This document shows positions 11,537 through 24,525 of a DNA stretch of 64,000 nucleotides, in pieces. The notes beneath the pieces are model-generated. The model saw only the letters and a program-made list of their open reading frames with translations. It had not been told where the DNA came from and made no database searches. The first letter of the stretch is position 1; every line of letters begins with the position of its first letter. The stretch covers positions 67,174,195-67,238,194 of the forward strand of contig CM070562.1 in NCBI GenBank assembly GCA_036346405.1, read 5' to 3'. Position numbers and translations under genes: made by a program. The stretch comes from Phyllostachys edulis. Taxonomy: Eukaryota; Streptophyta; Magnoliopsida; Poales; Poaceae.

Positions 11537-13613
11537 TGTTGGACCGAAAAGGCGACTAGAGGGGGGGTGAATAGGAGCACACTCACTTTTTCACAAAAGA
11601 TGGATTCAACACAAAAGTCACTCCAATAGCTATGGAAGCTATGAAGATCAAAATATCAGTACAGCGGAAGACTAGTATTGAATCCAATCAAACCCCAAAG
11701 CAAAACACCCAAAAACAACCAAAAACTCAAATCTCAAAGTGTTGGGCGGTCTGACCTCTCACAGGGGCGGTCTGACCGGTTTGCCTAGCGGTCTGACCTC
11801 TAGAATGGGCGGTCTGACCGCTCCTGATGGTGAAGAGGAAAATCAGCAAAATCAGCCGACAATCCAAACAAAAACGACCTAACTTTTGATCCGTAAGGCC
11901 AAACTTCACGAAATTTGAACCACACCTTCCTAAAGATATTAGGAACCTATTCCAATCAAAGATTTCAAAGATCCATGCCAAAGTTCCTATCTTTTTCAGT
12001 TTGAGCGAAGGAGGTTCAAAAACCGAGCCAAATGCAAAATATGATCTAGAGACTTGCTCGTGGGTGATTGATGATCAAGATGATCTTAGATGGGTTCCCA
12101 CATGTCGCAGCAAGTTAGATCACGGCAAGAAACCAACCAAAAACTCGCGGATCAAAGAAAGACTCAAAATCATCAAATAGAGAGAAAGAAAGCAAACGAA
12201 CTCATCTTTGAGAGAACTTTCTTTGGATTGATTAGATATGGTATTGGTTTACAGCCACTCCATCAATGGAGGACAAAGACTCAATACATGAGCACGAAAT
12301 CAAATCCAACTCTCTAGAACCCTAACCTCCAACTATCAACTCCCTAAGCACAAAAGCAAAACTAGGGTTTACAATACAATGAAAGGGTTGAGGGGGTGCA
12401 ACCACCTCCCTCCTCTATTTATAGTGGAGGCTTAGACCTTCTAGAAGAGTAACCCTAATGGGCTCCCGTTAAGGCCCAAAACAAACGGGACACAAGCACG
12501 CAGCGTTTTAAAGCGCCGTCTTCATCTCTTGACCTAATCCACTTCACCTTGCGCCATCTTGCGCCGTGGTTTGGCAAAAGGTCACCAAGGCGGTATTTGG
12601 TAAAATTACCAAAATACCCCTTCTCGATCTTTTTACAAAGACCGAGTCCCATCTTCGTGAAGCACCTCCATGCTTCGCCACGTGTAGGTTGATCCAGCGG
12701 CTCTCTTCATGTCGGCAAGTCTCTCCCATCCGGCTCCCACCGAAACCACCATGGCACTTGCACCGACCCCCGTGCCGCTTGATCGAACCCGTCGCACCGA
12801 ACTGCCCGTTCGGTCACCTTTGTCCCTCTTGCGCCATGCTTGACTCAATTGACCTCACCCGGCATCCCCGATCGTTCTGGACCTCAGCTCTCCAAGCTTA
12901 GTCCCGATCATCCTCGCCGTTGACCGTCATTGACCTCCAAGCAACCTGCACACCAATAGACAAAGAAATCGATTCCGGGAACAAGTTCTTCACAACTTGA
13001 CCCACGTTAGTCAAAACATGCATCATGCAACACATATGCCATGAAACCCATGAACTTGACCTAACAAGAAAACATCGCCGCCACAAAGGACGACGAACCA
13101 GATCACAACCGGTCAGACCGCCACCTTGGCCGGTTTGGTTTGCTCCCCTGCGGTCAAATCGCCACCAAAGGCGGTCGACCGCCAGTCCATGACTTAACCA
13201 AAATTCCATCACGGAAATCAAACCCTCTGGAATTTTCAAACCAATAGAACTTTTGCCCGAAGCTCCAAAATTATGAGACCAAGTGCGAAGCACCTTCTCA
13301 CTTGCCTACACCTTCTATTTTTGGCCCACTCCAAAATCCACAAAGATTGCAATGGCCGGTCGACCGCTCAAACAAAGCGGTCCAGATCAGCTCCATCACT
13401 GGCCTGACCGCCTTTGGCTTTGGCGGTCGACCGCCAATGACTATTTCAAAAAACCAAGTCAAGGCATGGCGGTCGACCGCCACCATGGCGGTCGACCGCC
13501 AGAGGCTCGACAGAATCAAACTTTGCGAAAACACGTGATTCGACAAACCGTCAACGACATTGCCAATTGTAACATCATCCTAAGATCTCGGGCATATCCC
13601 CATGATATCCACA
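11537..13613 (-). repeat. 3' LTR of Copia element
   Basis: 2077 bp and colinear with 20849-22912. It carries about ten copies of GGTC(N)GACC in three clusters (about 11745-11820, 13105-13180 and 13350-13500). Confidence 0.93.
12415..12424 (-). promoter_or_regulatory. TATA box in Copia 3' LTR
   Basis: CTATAAATAG on the minus strand, followed by a purine-rich GAGGAGGGAGG leader. The same block is at 21719-21728 in the 5' LTR. Confidence 0.65.
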
Positions 13614-15369
13614 ATCTCCCCTTGATGAACACATTGGCAATTTTCACAAATGCAAGTTTAGAGGTTTGAAAAGTAAAAACACGTCGTTTTTAAGCTCAAA
13701 GGCACAACTTGGTCCAAATGCAAGAAAAAGTAAAGGAAATGACCAAGTTGGCTCCGAGAATAGTATCGACAAGTGAGATCTGACAGAAAAAAACAAAACT
13801 TCAAATTCGTAAAGGAGTCAAAAACTCACTTAAGGTCCATATGAAAGAACAATTGTTCGATATGACCTTTGATCATTGTGAGTATCAAGAATTGCAATTC
13901 AATTTCAGAAATGACAATAAAACCATAAGAATGCAAATATGAAACTCCCCCTCACTATGATCTCAAAATTTCAATTTTTCTCCAAGTAGCTCCCCCTTTT
14001 TCAAACATCTTCTCCCCTTTACACATTTTTGACAAAACTTCTCCCCCTTTGACAATGGAGTCATCAAGGAATCACGCCTTCCTCTCGTCCGAGAGATGAC
14101 AAATGCGTAATGAGGAAAAAGCATAAGATGGAGCATGCATGAAATGCAATGGAGTGGCTTCAATTTTTTTGTATTTTTTAATTTTTGAATACAAGAAGCT
14201 TTGGAGATTACCCAAAAGAACAAGTTAGCATTTCTAAAGTTGCACAAACAACATATCAAGCCCTAACAAATAGCTAGCAAGATCATGATAAGACATATAT
14301 AACAAAGCTAAGCAAGAAGGCTCAATATAAAGCAATGAATTTTAGCATTTTAAGCAAAGCTTCAAATCTAGCAAGTTCATCAACAGGGATCCTAAAATGA
14401 TACTGACCATGTCAAAATGTCAATGTGAGATCCAAAAGCTAACAATGACCACATTAAGAGACAAATAGGTTCTGAATTGAATCATTTTGCTCAAAAAATT
14501 TCAAACGCCCATTTTTCAATTGTTTTTCATTTGCAATGAATATTGAAGTTGACTAATGGTCTAACTTAGTGACAAGATCCTGGACTAGGAGCCATCCACA
14601 AACTCATCCTAAGCTTCGACCAAAAGTTGATTAAAGGTATATCTTAGTGAAGAAGATCCTGGACTAGGAGCCATCCACAAACTCTTCCTAAGCTTCTACC
14701 AGGGCGACAAATCTTGAGGTTCATGTCAGTTGTGACAAGCAGTCCCCATGAGATCGTCTGGATCATCAAGCTATCTCCAAGTTCATGTCTTTGACATGCA
14801 GTCTCGTAAGAGTAGTTTGGCACAATTTAAGCATAAGACAATCTTGAATATTGATTTTTCATTTTTCACAAGAGCAGTTTTCGATTCTTAAGAACACAAG
14901 AAGCTCAAGTAATGATCAAAGCTAGATTCAAGAGCTAACAAAGCAATTTTGACAGGGCCAATGTCACAAAAGGAGCACTGATTGCGCAACTGGCTAAACA
15001 ATTCACAAATTGCTAATTTTTTAGTTTAAGTTGTTTTTCAAGTTCTAGCTCATACAGCAAAGACTTAGCTACACATGTGAAAGCATGATAATTCTAGCAA
15101 GTCAAAGAACTAGACATGGCATTGAGCAAGAATTGAAACACTAAAGCTCCAAAGGGTAATAAGCAAAGCTTCATCAATTTTAAAAGATAAGCAGAAAAGC
15201 TTATATTACAATGCATCTTTTTATATTTTTCATATGAATGCAATATGATACAATGAGATGCAAGAAAAGCTCAAAAAGCCTAAAAGATCAAAAAGATCAA
15301 CAAGTTCAAAAAGAAAATCAAGAAAAGATCAAATGAACAAGAAAAGATCAGAAAAGATCCAACTCCCCC
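13614..15369 (-). other. Copia non-coding region between RNase H and 3' LTR
   Basis: About 1.75 kb of AT-rich internal sequence without a usable frame. It ends in the polypurine tract (TCAAGGGGAGAT on the minus strand, 13614-13625) next to the LTR. A 30-base phrase beginning GATCCTGGACTAGGAGCC occurs twice, near 14576 and 14655. Lineages with an env-like frame carry it in this position, but I see no such frame here. Confidence 0.75.
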
Positions 15370-18300
15370 TCAAACCAACCCATAGGGATAAATTACCCCT
15401 AACTCACTCCTCAAGGTGGCAAACCTTGTTGGGTCTAAAGGCTTGGTGAGGATATCGGCTAGCTGAGCCTCGGACTCCACAAAATGCAACACAATATCAC
15501 CCTTCTCAACGTGGTCTCTAAGGAAGTGATAGTGAATGTCTATGTGTTTGGTCCTCGAATGTTGCACTGGGTTTTTAGCAATATTAATAGCAGAAGTGTT
15601 GTCACAGAAAAGAGGAACACTAGCAAAAGTTAACCCAAAATCCTTAAGAGTGGAGACCATCCACAAAATCTAACTACAGCAACTAGCAGCAGCTACAAAT
15701 TCAACTTCAAGATGGATTGTGCAACAAGAGATCGCTTTCTAGAAGACCAAGAGACAAGAGAAGTGCCTAAGAAATGACATGTGCGGATGTGCTCTTCCTA
15801 TCTAGCCTCTGACCCGCAAAATCGAGAATCAAAACCCCGAATGGACAAAAAGAAGAACAAGAATATCAAATGCCATCTTGAAGGGTAGAGTGTAAATACC
15901 GAAAATGCGCTTAACGGCTTGGCGATGTGAAGTCCTTGGTGGCGCTGAAACCTCGCAAGAGGCGGATCATGAAGTGGATGTCCGGTCTTGAGGCCGTCAG
16001 TCTGAAGGGAGCCGATCATCTTTGCGGTACTCGCGTTGATCCACGGCTTCTCCTTCCTCATCTGGATCCAAAAGCGATCGAAATCGCCATGGGAGTGGCG
16101 ATCGCTTGCAAATCACCCATATCAAAACGCTTGAGCAAATCCTTGGTGTACTTCGTTTGATGGATGAAGATCCCTTCCTTGCATTGCTTGATTTGTAGCC
16201 CCAAAAGTAATTGAGTTCTCCCATCATGCTCATCTCAAATTCCTGGACATAGTCTCGGAAAAAGCTGAAACAAGAGCATTAGAGGAACCACCAAAGATAA
16301 TATCATCAACATATATCTGAACAAGCAGGAAGTCATTGCCATGCCTAAGAATGAAAAGAGTCTTATCAACTTTTCCCATTACAAAATCATTCTTAAGCAA
16401 GAAAGTCTTAAGTCTATCATACCAGGCTCTAGGGGCTTGTTTAAGACCATACAAGGCTTTGGATAGCTTAAAAACATGATCAGGGTGCTTGGGATTCTCA
16501 AAGCCAGGGGGTTGCCTAACATACACTTCCTCCTCTATAAAACCATTCAGAAAAGCACTCTTAACATCCATTTGATGCAACCTAAAACCTTTAGATGCAG
16601 CAAATGCAAGCAAGATACGAATGGCTTCTAATCTAGCAATAGGAGCAAAGGTCTCATCAAAATCTAACCCCTCAACCTGGCTAAAGCCCTGAGCTACCAA
16701 TCTAGCCTTATTTCTAACCACAGAACCATCCTCATTTAGTTTATTTTTGAACACCCAACGGGTTCCTATAACATTATGTCCACTAGGAGGTTCTACAAGG
16801 TTCCAAACTTTATTTCTTTCAAAATTCTCTAACTCCTCATGCATGGTATTGACCCAACTAGCATCAGATAAAGCGTGTGATATATCTTTGGGTTCAAAAG
16901 AAGCTACAAATGCAGAGTGAGAGAAAAGACTCGGATCATGATACTTGGAGCGAGTGACTCGCTCATGGAGATTACCAATCATCGATCCGGAGGTGTTGCT
17001 TGAATATGCAAAGGAGCGCTGGGGAGATAGCGTCTCCTCGACCTCCATGAGTCTTCTGCGATGAAGAAGTCGCAGCAGAGCCTCAATTGGAGGTGAAGCG
17101 ATCGTGGCGGTGTTCGGAGCTTGGGTAGCTTGCACAGGAACATCAGCAACAGGTGAAGGAGCAAAATCAAGTTCATCCTCATCTTCTTCAACAAAAATGC
17201 TCTCTGTCACTGTAAGTCACAGAAACATCGGATCTAGCTCGGGGCTAGTCTCATCAAAAGTGACATTGCATGTCTCTGGACAATGTTAGTTTCAACATTA
17301 AAAACCGAAAATCCCTCGAATGAGCGGGATAACCTAGAAATAAACCATCACAAGTCCTTGATTCAAATTTATCTAGATTTCTGTCTTGAGAATAAAACAC
17401 TTGATCCAAAGACTCGAAAGTGAGAGATGAGGGTTTTCTACCAAAACGAAGCTCATATGAAGTCTTGCCCAAAGACGGTCTAAAAAGACACGGTTTGAAA
17501 TATGGCAAGTCAGAGCAATAGCTTCGCCCAAAACCTCCTCGGTGTGCTATACTCATCGGCATCGTCCTAGCCATCTCGACTAGAGTCCTGTTCTTCCTTT
17601 CCACCACGCCATTTTGCTGAGGGACGTGTGGAGAAGAGAACTGATGCTCAATACCGCGCTCAGCACAAAAAGAGGCAAAGAAGCATTCTTGAACTCCGTA
17701 CCATTATCACTTCGGATCACTCTCAAGGCACCAGGAAGTTCAGAAGCCAAACGAAGAACAAGATCATAGAAATGATCAAAAGCCTCATCCTTCAAAGCAA
17801 GAAAGAACACCCAAGAGTATCTCGAAAAATCATCGACTATGACAAGAATGTACCAATTGCCACCGACTGACCGAACCCTAGCAGGACCAACAGTATCCAT
17901 ATGAAGCAACTGTCCCGGTCCGTCAGTCATGACCATAGTCAATGACGGGTGTGAGGCGGCAACTTGCTTGCCATGCCTACAGCGCGCTATCTGACATCCT
18001 TGACACTTTGAGTTTAGGCAAACCTCTCATGAGATCAAGGCCGCTAACTCGTGTCAGATGATCAAAACCAATGTGCCCCAAACGTCGGTGCCAAAGCCAG
18101 ATATCAGAAGAAGAAGCAATTAAGCACTTAAGGGATCCAGCAAGAGATTCAGAAAAATCAGCTCCAAAAATTCTACCAACTCTAGAAATCCCAAAAACGA
18201 GCTCACCAAAAGAATCAAGCACACGACAGGCATTCTTCTTAAAACGAGTCTCATAGCCATCATCAAGAAGCTGTGAGACAGAAAGGAGATTGTACCTTAG

Positions 18301-18504
18301 CTTAGACACAAGCGCGACGTCCTTGAGAATGAATTTGTCGTTCACCCTGATCACTCCAGTTCCTTCAATGCGCCCTTGTGTATCATCTCCAAAGGTGATG
18401 AAGTCATCACCGGTTGATCGCGTGAAGGAGGTGAACCATCTTGAGTCTCCGGTCATGTGGCGTGAACACGGTCGACGAACCATGTGTTCTTCCCCTTCCG
18501 CCAA
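15370..18504 (-). pseudogene. Copia protease-integrase-RT-RNase H, frameshifted
   Basis: Read on the minus strand. A protease to pre-integrase segment at 18504-17977 contains SRHMTGDSRWF, NLLSVSQLLDDGY and WHRRLGHIGF. The integrase core follows at 17942-17254, with MDTVGPARVRSVGG, IRSDNGTEFKN and MVERKNRTLVEMART. Reverse transcriptase at 17210-16230 has TRWVFKNKLNEDG, MDVKSAFLNGF, YGLKQAPRAWYDRL and the catalytic QIYVDD. RNase H ends at 15370 with CDNTSAINIAKNP and ADILTKPLDP. The segments lie in different frames, so several indels separate them. The protease active site is disrupted next to a GTCGAC at 18471-18476, and the RT to RNase H link at 15670-16230 is badly broken. It would have copied and inserted the element, but not as it reads here. 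Confidence 0.9.
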
Positions 18505-19265
18505 TCACGAAAATCAAGGAACAAAAAGCGATGTGTCTCAACATCTTGGGGTTAGTTAAAAGCGACTTGGGAATCGATCTTGAGACACTCGTCTGCGAAA
18601 GTAGTATGCAAAGCGATGTGCTATCCTTGACTTTATTAGCGGTTCTATTATGAGCAATGGCAACAAGAACATGAGATGCATTATGTCTAAAAACATGGTG
18701 ATGAGCATGTGCAACAAATCTGGACTGGGTTTCTTCTTTTGAGCATGACCATGTCTCATAAAAGCTCTAGGTTGATTAAATGACATTCTAGCAATATTTT
18801 TCTTAGCATTCTTCAACCTCATGCCAGAACTCAACCAAATGTCCACTCTTCTTGTAATAGGTGCAATGGTATTTTGTACCACTTTGGGAGAAGCACCTTT
18901 TGCCTCAAAAGAAGGTTGGACAAACCTATGATTTAAAGACAGTTTTTTGCGGGTTGGGTTTTGAATTCAACTAAGCCGTTTTCCAAGACCTGAATGACAT
19001 TAGGCTTGGACATGTCTTGGGCAGAGTTGTATCATAAACCTTGCTTCTTAAAAGGAGTTTTAGATTTATCTAGAATCATGTTCAATTGTTTTTCACCATT
19101 AGAGAATCTTTCTAAAGTATCCTTGAGATATGCATTCTCTTTTCCAATATTAGCACATGATTCACAAGTCTTGCCCTTAGTGGCTCTAGCATGTTTCTCC
19201 TTAAGATGCAACTTCAAGCTTATAAGGCGGCACAAGAGGCACAAGATGTAGAATCAATTGTGTCC

Positions 19266-20796
19266 TTAAGCAGCAAATTTAGCTCTAATCGCTTCTAGAA
19301 TATCCTTAACTTCATGTTCGCGTTCTAAGCAGAAAGAGCAAAAGCTAGATTTCACATTACCAGAAGCATCCAACTTGCTAGACTCTAAGCATTTTTCACA
19401 TGGAGCAGATTTAACATCAATTAGCTCAGTTCTAGCATTTTCAAGTTGATGCAAAGCAATATCATGAGCAGATTGCAGTTTAGACAGTTCGGAGTGTAAA
19501 GCATGACAGGATGAACATTCATCAACATCTAGACTTTTAGCATTCACAAGTTCTAATTTCAAACTCTCGACTTGTGACTCTAGATCCTTATTCCTAGCCA
19601 TGGTGAACTCTAAAGCTTTATCCTGACTAAGCAATTGCTCATACATGTTATCGCATCTAGTAGAAAGGGCATCATAGGATGGAAGTACCTCATCGTTGTC
19701 ATCGGCGTCGACGAGTCGGCCATGAAGCATCTTGCCTGAAGTCCTTGGCCTTCCCTTTCTTGTCTTGAGGATCTCCTCCTCCTTGTCCTCCTCGCTCCGA
19801 GTCCACATCGCTCATGGATTGATCTCCAAAGCGGCAAGGACCCTGGCGACCTTCATGAGCTTGGCGGATCATACTTGGGCTTGCCCCTTGAGGCTTCTTC
19901 GAGGCGAGCTTCTCAATCTTGTGGTTGCCCTTACCTTTCAAATTAGGGCGGTTGGCGGATGTGATATAGCTCTCCACACTCATAGCATGTCACAGGCCAC
20001 CTCTCTTTCTGTTTCGACATTGTTATATGCCCGTGTGACTTTCTTGGCTAAAGAGCTAAATCACCTCGGAAGACTCTCAAACTCTTCTTCTTGAATAGCG
20101 AGATAAACACGCAAGAGAAAAACCGAAGAAGACTCGGAAGAACCATCAAGAGTCCTTTTAGAGGATCAGCCACCAAAGCCATGTTATCCTTCTTAGGATT
20201 ACCGCCTCTCTTGATCTCATGAGTTTTAGCTTGCTATAAAGCAGCTCCAAAGTGAGATTAGAGAGATCGGCGTTCTCCTCTATGGCGCTTGCCTTCATCT
20301 CCCACTCCTTGGTGTTGATTGCACCCAAGAGGTGGGTGGCATTCTCAGATTGAGAGTACTCAATATCAACAAACTTTCATCGATTGATCACCTTGTTAAA
20401 GCGAGTAAAGACGTCATCGATGCTCTCACGGGGCGCATCTCGAATTTGTTGTACTCTCGCTTGTAGACATTCTCGACGCACTTGCTTGATCCGGGGCGAT
20501 CCCTCATGGTAAGTTTCGAGGTGTGCCAAATCTCATGTCTTGATGCAAGATTGCAAATCCTATCATACTCTTGCCTACCAAGCCCAAAGATATAGAAGGT
20601 TCTTTGCCTTGTTGTTGTTAGCCAAGAGGGCTGCTGAAGCCGGCGTAGCAACTTCGGGCAAAACGAGCGGGGATCGAACAACCTCCCATATAGCTTGTCC
20701 TTCGCTCTCAAGGAAGACTCGCATGCGATTCTTCCAATAGGCATAGTCGAGCCCATCGAAGACATGCGGCTTGGTCGAGTACTTATCCATCGCCAA
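19266..20796 (-). pseudogene. Copia gag, frameshifted
   Basis: The minus-strand start at 20796 gives MAMDKYSTKPHVFDGLDYAYWKNRM, of the kind seen in the plant Copia gag-like domain. It continues after a frameshift as EYDRICNLASRHEIWHT and KFEMRPV (to about 20388). A degraded zinc knuckle, CYECGELYHIR, lies at about 19985-20015. A predicted coiled-coil stretch of about 180 residues follows (19808-19266), rich in Glu, Leu and Lys with paired cysteines such as SSCHALH, CEKCLE and CSFCLE. The coiled coil after the zinc knuckle is common in large grass Copia elements. It is broken by several frameshifts. Confidence 0.82.
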
Positions 20797-20834
20797 GTTC
20801 AGTGACCGGTTAAGATCAAGATTGAACTAACCGG

Positions 20835-20846
20835 GCTCTGATACCA
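20835..20846 (-). other. Primer-binding site of Copia element
   Basis: TGGTATCAGAGC on the minus strand, two bases from the 5' LTR end at 20849. It is complementary to initiator tRNA-Met. Confidence 0.9.
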
Positions 20847-20848
20847 CT

Positions 20849-22912
20849 TGTTGGACCGAAAAGGCGACTAGAGGGGGGTGAATAGGAGCACGCTCACTTT
20901 TTCACAAAAGATGGATTCAACACAAATGTCACTCCAATAGCTATGGAAGCTATAAAGATCAAAATACCAGTACAGCGGAAGACTAGTATTGAATCCAATC
21001 AAACCCCAAAGCAAAACACCCAAAAACAACCAAAACTCAAATCTCAAAGTGTTGGGCGGTCGACCTCTCACAGGCGGTCGACCGGTTTGCCTAGCGGTTC
21101 GACCTCTAGAATGGGCGGTCGACCGCTCTGATGAGTGAACAGAAAATCAGCAAAATCAGCGGACAATCCAAACGAAAAACGACCTAACTTTTGATCCGTA
21201 AGGCCAAACTTCACGAAATTTGAACCACACCTTCCTAAAGATATTAGGAACCTATTCCAATCAAAGATTTCAAAGATCCATGCCAAAGTTCCTATCTTTT
21301 TCAGTTTGAGCGAAGGAGGTTCAAAACCGAGCCAAATGCAAAATATGATCTAGAGACTTGCTCGCGGGTGATTGATGATCAAGATGATCTTAGATGGGTT
21401 CCCACATGTCGCAGCAAGTTAGATCACGGCAAGAAACCAACCAAAAACTCGCGGATCAAAGAAAGACTCAAAATCATCAAATAGAAAGAAAGAAAGCAAA
21501 CGAACTCATCTTTGAGAGAACTTTCTTTGGATTGATTAGATATGGTATTGGTTTACAGCCACTCCATCAATGGAGGACAAAGACTCAAGACATGAGCACG
21601 AAATCAAATACAACTCTCTAGAACCCTAACCTCCAACTATCAACTCCCTAAGCACAAAAGCAAAACTAGGGTTTACAATGCAATGAAAGGGTTGAGGGGG
21701 TGCAACCACCTCCCTCCTCTATTTATAGTGGAGGCTTAGACCTTCTAGAAGAGTAACCTAATGGGCTCCCGTTAAGGCCCAAAACAAACGGGACACAAAC
21801 GCACGCGTTTTAAAGCGCCGTCTTCATCTCTTGACCTAATCCACTTCACCTTGCGCCATCTTGCGCCGTGGTTTGGCAAAAGGTCACCAAGGCGGTATTT
21901 GGTAAAATTACCAAAATACCCCTTCTCGATCTTTTTGCAAAGACCGAGTCCCATCTTCGTGAAGCACCTCCATGCTTCGCCACGTGTAGGTTGATCCAGC
22001 GGCTCTCTTCATGTCGGCAAGTCTCTCCCATCCGGCTCCCACCGAAACCACCATGGCACTTGCACCGACCCCCGTGCCGCTTGATCGAACCCGTCGCGCC
22101 GAATCGCCTGTTTCGGTCACCTTTATCCCTCTTGCGCCATGCTTGACTCAATTGACCTCACCCGCATCCCGATCGTTACGGACCTCGGCTCTCCAAGCTT
22201 AGTCCCGATCATCCTCGCCGTTGACCGTCATTGACCTCCAAGCAACCTGCAACCCCAATAGACAAAGAATTCGATTCCGGAACAAGTTCTTCACAACTTG
22301 ACCCACGTTAGTCAAAACATGCATCATGCAACACATATGCCATGAAACCCATGAACTTGACCTAACAAGAAAACATCGCCGCCACGAAGACGATTTAACC
22401 AGATCACAACCGGTCGACCGCCACCTTGGCCGGTCTCGACCGCTCTCCGCGGCCGACCTCCACCAAAGGCGGTCGACCGCCATCCATGACTTAACCAAAA
22501 TTCCATCACGGAAATCAAACCTCTTGGAATTTTCAAACCAATAGAACTTTTGCCTGGAAGCTCCAAAAATTATGAGACCAAGTGCAGAAGCACCTTCTCA
22601 CTTGCCTACACCTTCTATTTTTGGCCTAGCTCCAAAATCCACAAAGATTGCAATGACCGGTCTGACCGCTCAAACAAAGCGGTCGAGACAGCTCCCATCG
22701 CTGGCCTGACCGCCTTTGGCGGTCGACCGCCAAGGACCATTCGAAAAAACCAAGTCAAGGCATGGCGGTCGGACCGCCACCATGGCGGTCCGACCGCCAG
22801 AGGCTCGACAGAATCAAACTTTGCCGAAAACACGTGATTCGACAAACCGTCAACGACATTGCCAATTGTAACATCATCCTAAGATCTCAGGCATATCCCC
22901 ATGATATCCACA
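20849..22912 (-). repeat. 5' LTR of Copia element
   Basis: 2064 bp and nearly the same as the 3' LTR. Differences are concentrated at the GGTC(N)GACC motifs, where the central base is T, G, C, absent or doubled. Confidence 0.93.
21719..21728 (-). promoter_or_regulatory. TATA box in Copia 5' LTR
   Basis: CTATAAATAG on the minus strand. This copy would drive transcription of the element. Confidence 0.65.
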
Positions 22913-22917
22913 ACAAC

Positions 22918-24525
22918 GACATTTTTCGGGAACCCTAGCATTCGCCACCACACCGACAGTATGATCATGCCATCACCTTAGAACAGCGTGCACGACCAGT
23001 TAATTCCAGGCCCTATCGATACTCACCTCTTCAGACAGACGAAATTGAGAGACAAGTGACAGCAATGTCGCAAACAGGAATGATTATGTTGAGCATGAGT
23101 CCCTATGCTTCTCCAGTCTTGCTAGTCCAGAAGAAGGAAGCGAGTTGGCGATTCTGCGTTGATTATCGCCGACTCAACAAATATACTACCAAAAACAAAT
23201 TCCCACTACCAATTGTGGATGAACTCCTAGATGAGTTATCTGGTATGAAATTCTTCTCTAAACTCGACCTTCGTTCGGGTTACCATCAAATACGCACGAG
23301 AGAAGCTGATGAGGAGAAGATAGCTTTCAAGACTCACCAAGGCCATTACCAATTCCGGGTCATGCCCTTCGGTTTAACTAACGCTCTCACTACATTTCAA
23401 TGCCTGATGAATACCATTTTTGCTCCTTATGTTCGCAAGTTTGTGATTGTGTTTTTAGATGACATATTGATTTATAGCCGTACTTTGTCGAATCACATTG
23501 AGCATCTAGCAACAGTCATGGAAGTGCTTCGCACAAATCAATTATTTGCTAATATGTCCAAATGTTTGTTTGCTAGGGATCACATTGAATATCTGGGCCA
23601 TGTGATTTCTCATGAAGGGGTGGCCACAGATCCGGAGAAGACCAGTTCCATGGACAATTGGCCACAACCATCCACATTCACAGAGTTACAGGGATTTTTG
23701 GGACTCACGGGTTACTACCGCAAGTTTGTAAGGAACTATGGTCTAATCGACTAACCTGCTGAAGAAAAAGAGTTTTGTCTAGGACGAGCATGCAAATACA
23801 GCACTTCTGCAACTCAAACAAGCCATGGTGAATACTCCTGTCCTGGCCCTTCCCGATTTCACTTTGCCTTTTTCAGTGGAGACTGATGCTTGTGCCATGC
23901 AACAAGGTCACCCGGTTGCTTACCTTAGCAAAGCCTTAGGCCCTGAAAATTAGAGATTGTCCATCTATGAAAAAGAATTCTTGGCTGTGATCATGGCAGT
24001 GGAGAAGCGGCGTTCCTATCTTCAGCGAGGACCTTTTTTATCCTAACAGACCATAAAAGTTTATGTACCCTGGAAGAACAGCCATTGGGCACTGAATTGC
24101 AGCGAAAGGCAATGGCTAAGTTGGTCGGTTTACAGTTCAAATTTCAGTACAAACGCGGCGTGGACAATGGTGCAGCCGATGCTCTATCCCGGGTCAGTCA
24201 TCTCTTCCATTTGGATGCAATTTCATTTTGTCGGCTGGACTGGGTCCAGGAGGTATTGAATTCGTATGAAATGGATTCCGAGGCCCAAACACTTCTCACT
24301 TCTTTAGCAATTAAGAGTCCAAACAGTAAGGGTTATGCTTTGGAGCATGGTCTAATCAAATACTTTGGCAGAATTTAGATTGGCACTAATTCGGTGTTGC
24401 GCACCAAACTCATTAGCAATTTTCACGACACTACTGTCGGCGGACATTCAGGTGTGTTAGCCATGTACCATCGCATTAAGAAACTATTTTATTGGTCGGG
24501 ACTCAAAAGTGCAGTCGAGGACTAT
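22918..24525 (+). pseudogene. Gypsy reverse transcriptase, RNase H and integrase zinc finger, broken
   Basis: This continues the frame cut at 11536. The reverse transcriptase is well preserved at 23056-23754, with SPVLLVQKKEASWRFCVDYRR, FFSKLDLRSGYHQI, MPFGLTNA and the catalytic VFLDDILIYS near 23450-23480. The frame then shifts near 23748 and runs into the RNase H region (SVETDACA, AYLSKALGP, EKEFLAVIMAVEK), which has TAG at 23951-23953 and a lost base in a T run near 24040. ADALSRV at about 24178-24198 ends RNase H. TAG at 24376-24378 precedes the first half of the integrase HHCC finger (HDTTVGGHSG, about 24424-24453). The finger is then split by the solo LTR at 24526, and its CxxC half lies at 33234-33248. 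Confidence 0.9.

Larger units (their letters stand above)
11537..22912 (-). mobile_element. Full-length Copia LTR retrotransposon, minus orientation
   Basis: It has LTRs at 20849-22912 (5') and 11537-13613 (3'), both beginning TGTGGATATC and ending GGTCCAACA on the minus strand. The 5-bp duplication ACAAC (11532-11536 and 22913-22917) marks insertion into the Gypsy element. The primer-binding site is at 20835-20846 and a purine tract lies next to the 3' LTR. The minus-strand order gag, protease, integrase, reverse transcriptase, RNase H is that of Copia. Its 11.4-kb length, 2-kb LTRs, coiled-coil gag region and long non-coding 3' stretch suggest the Maximus/SIRE lineage (inference). The coding region is cut into pieces by frameshifts, although the LTRs are otherwise very alike. 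Confidence 0.95.
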
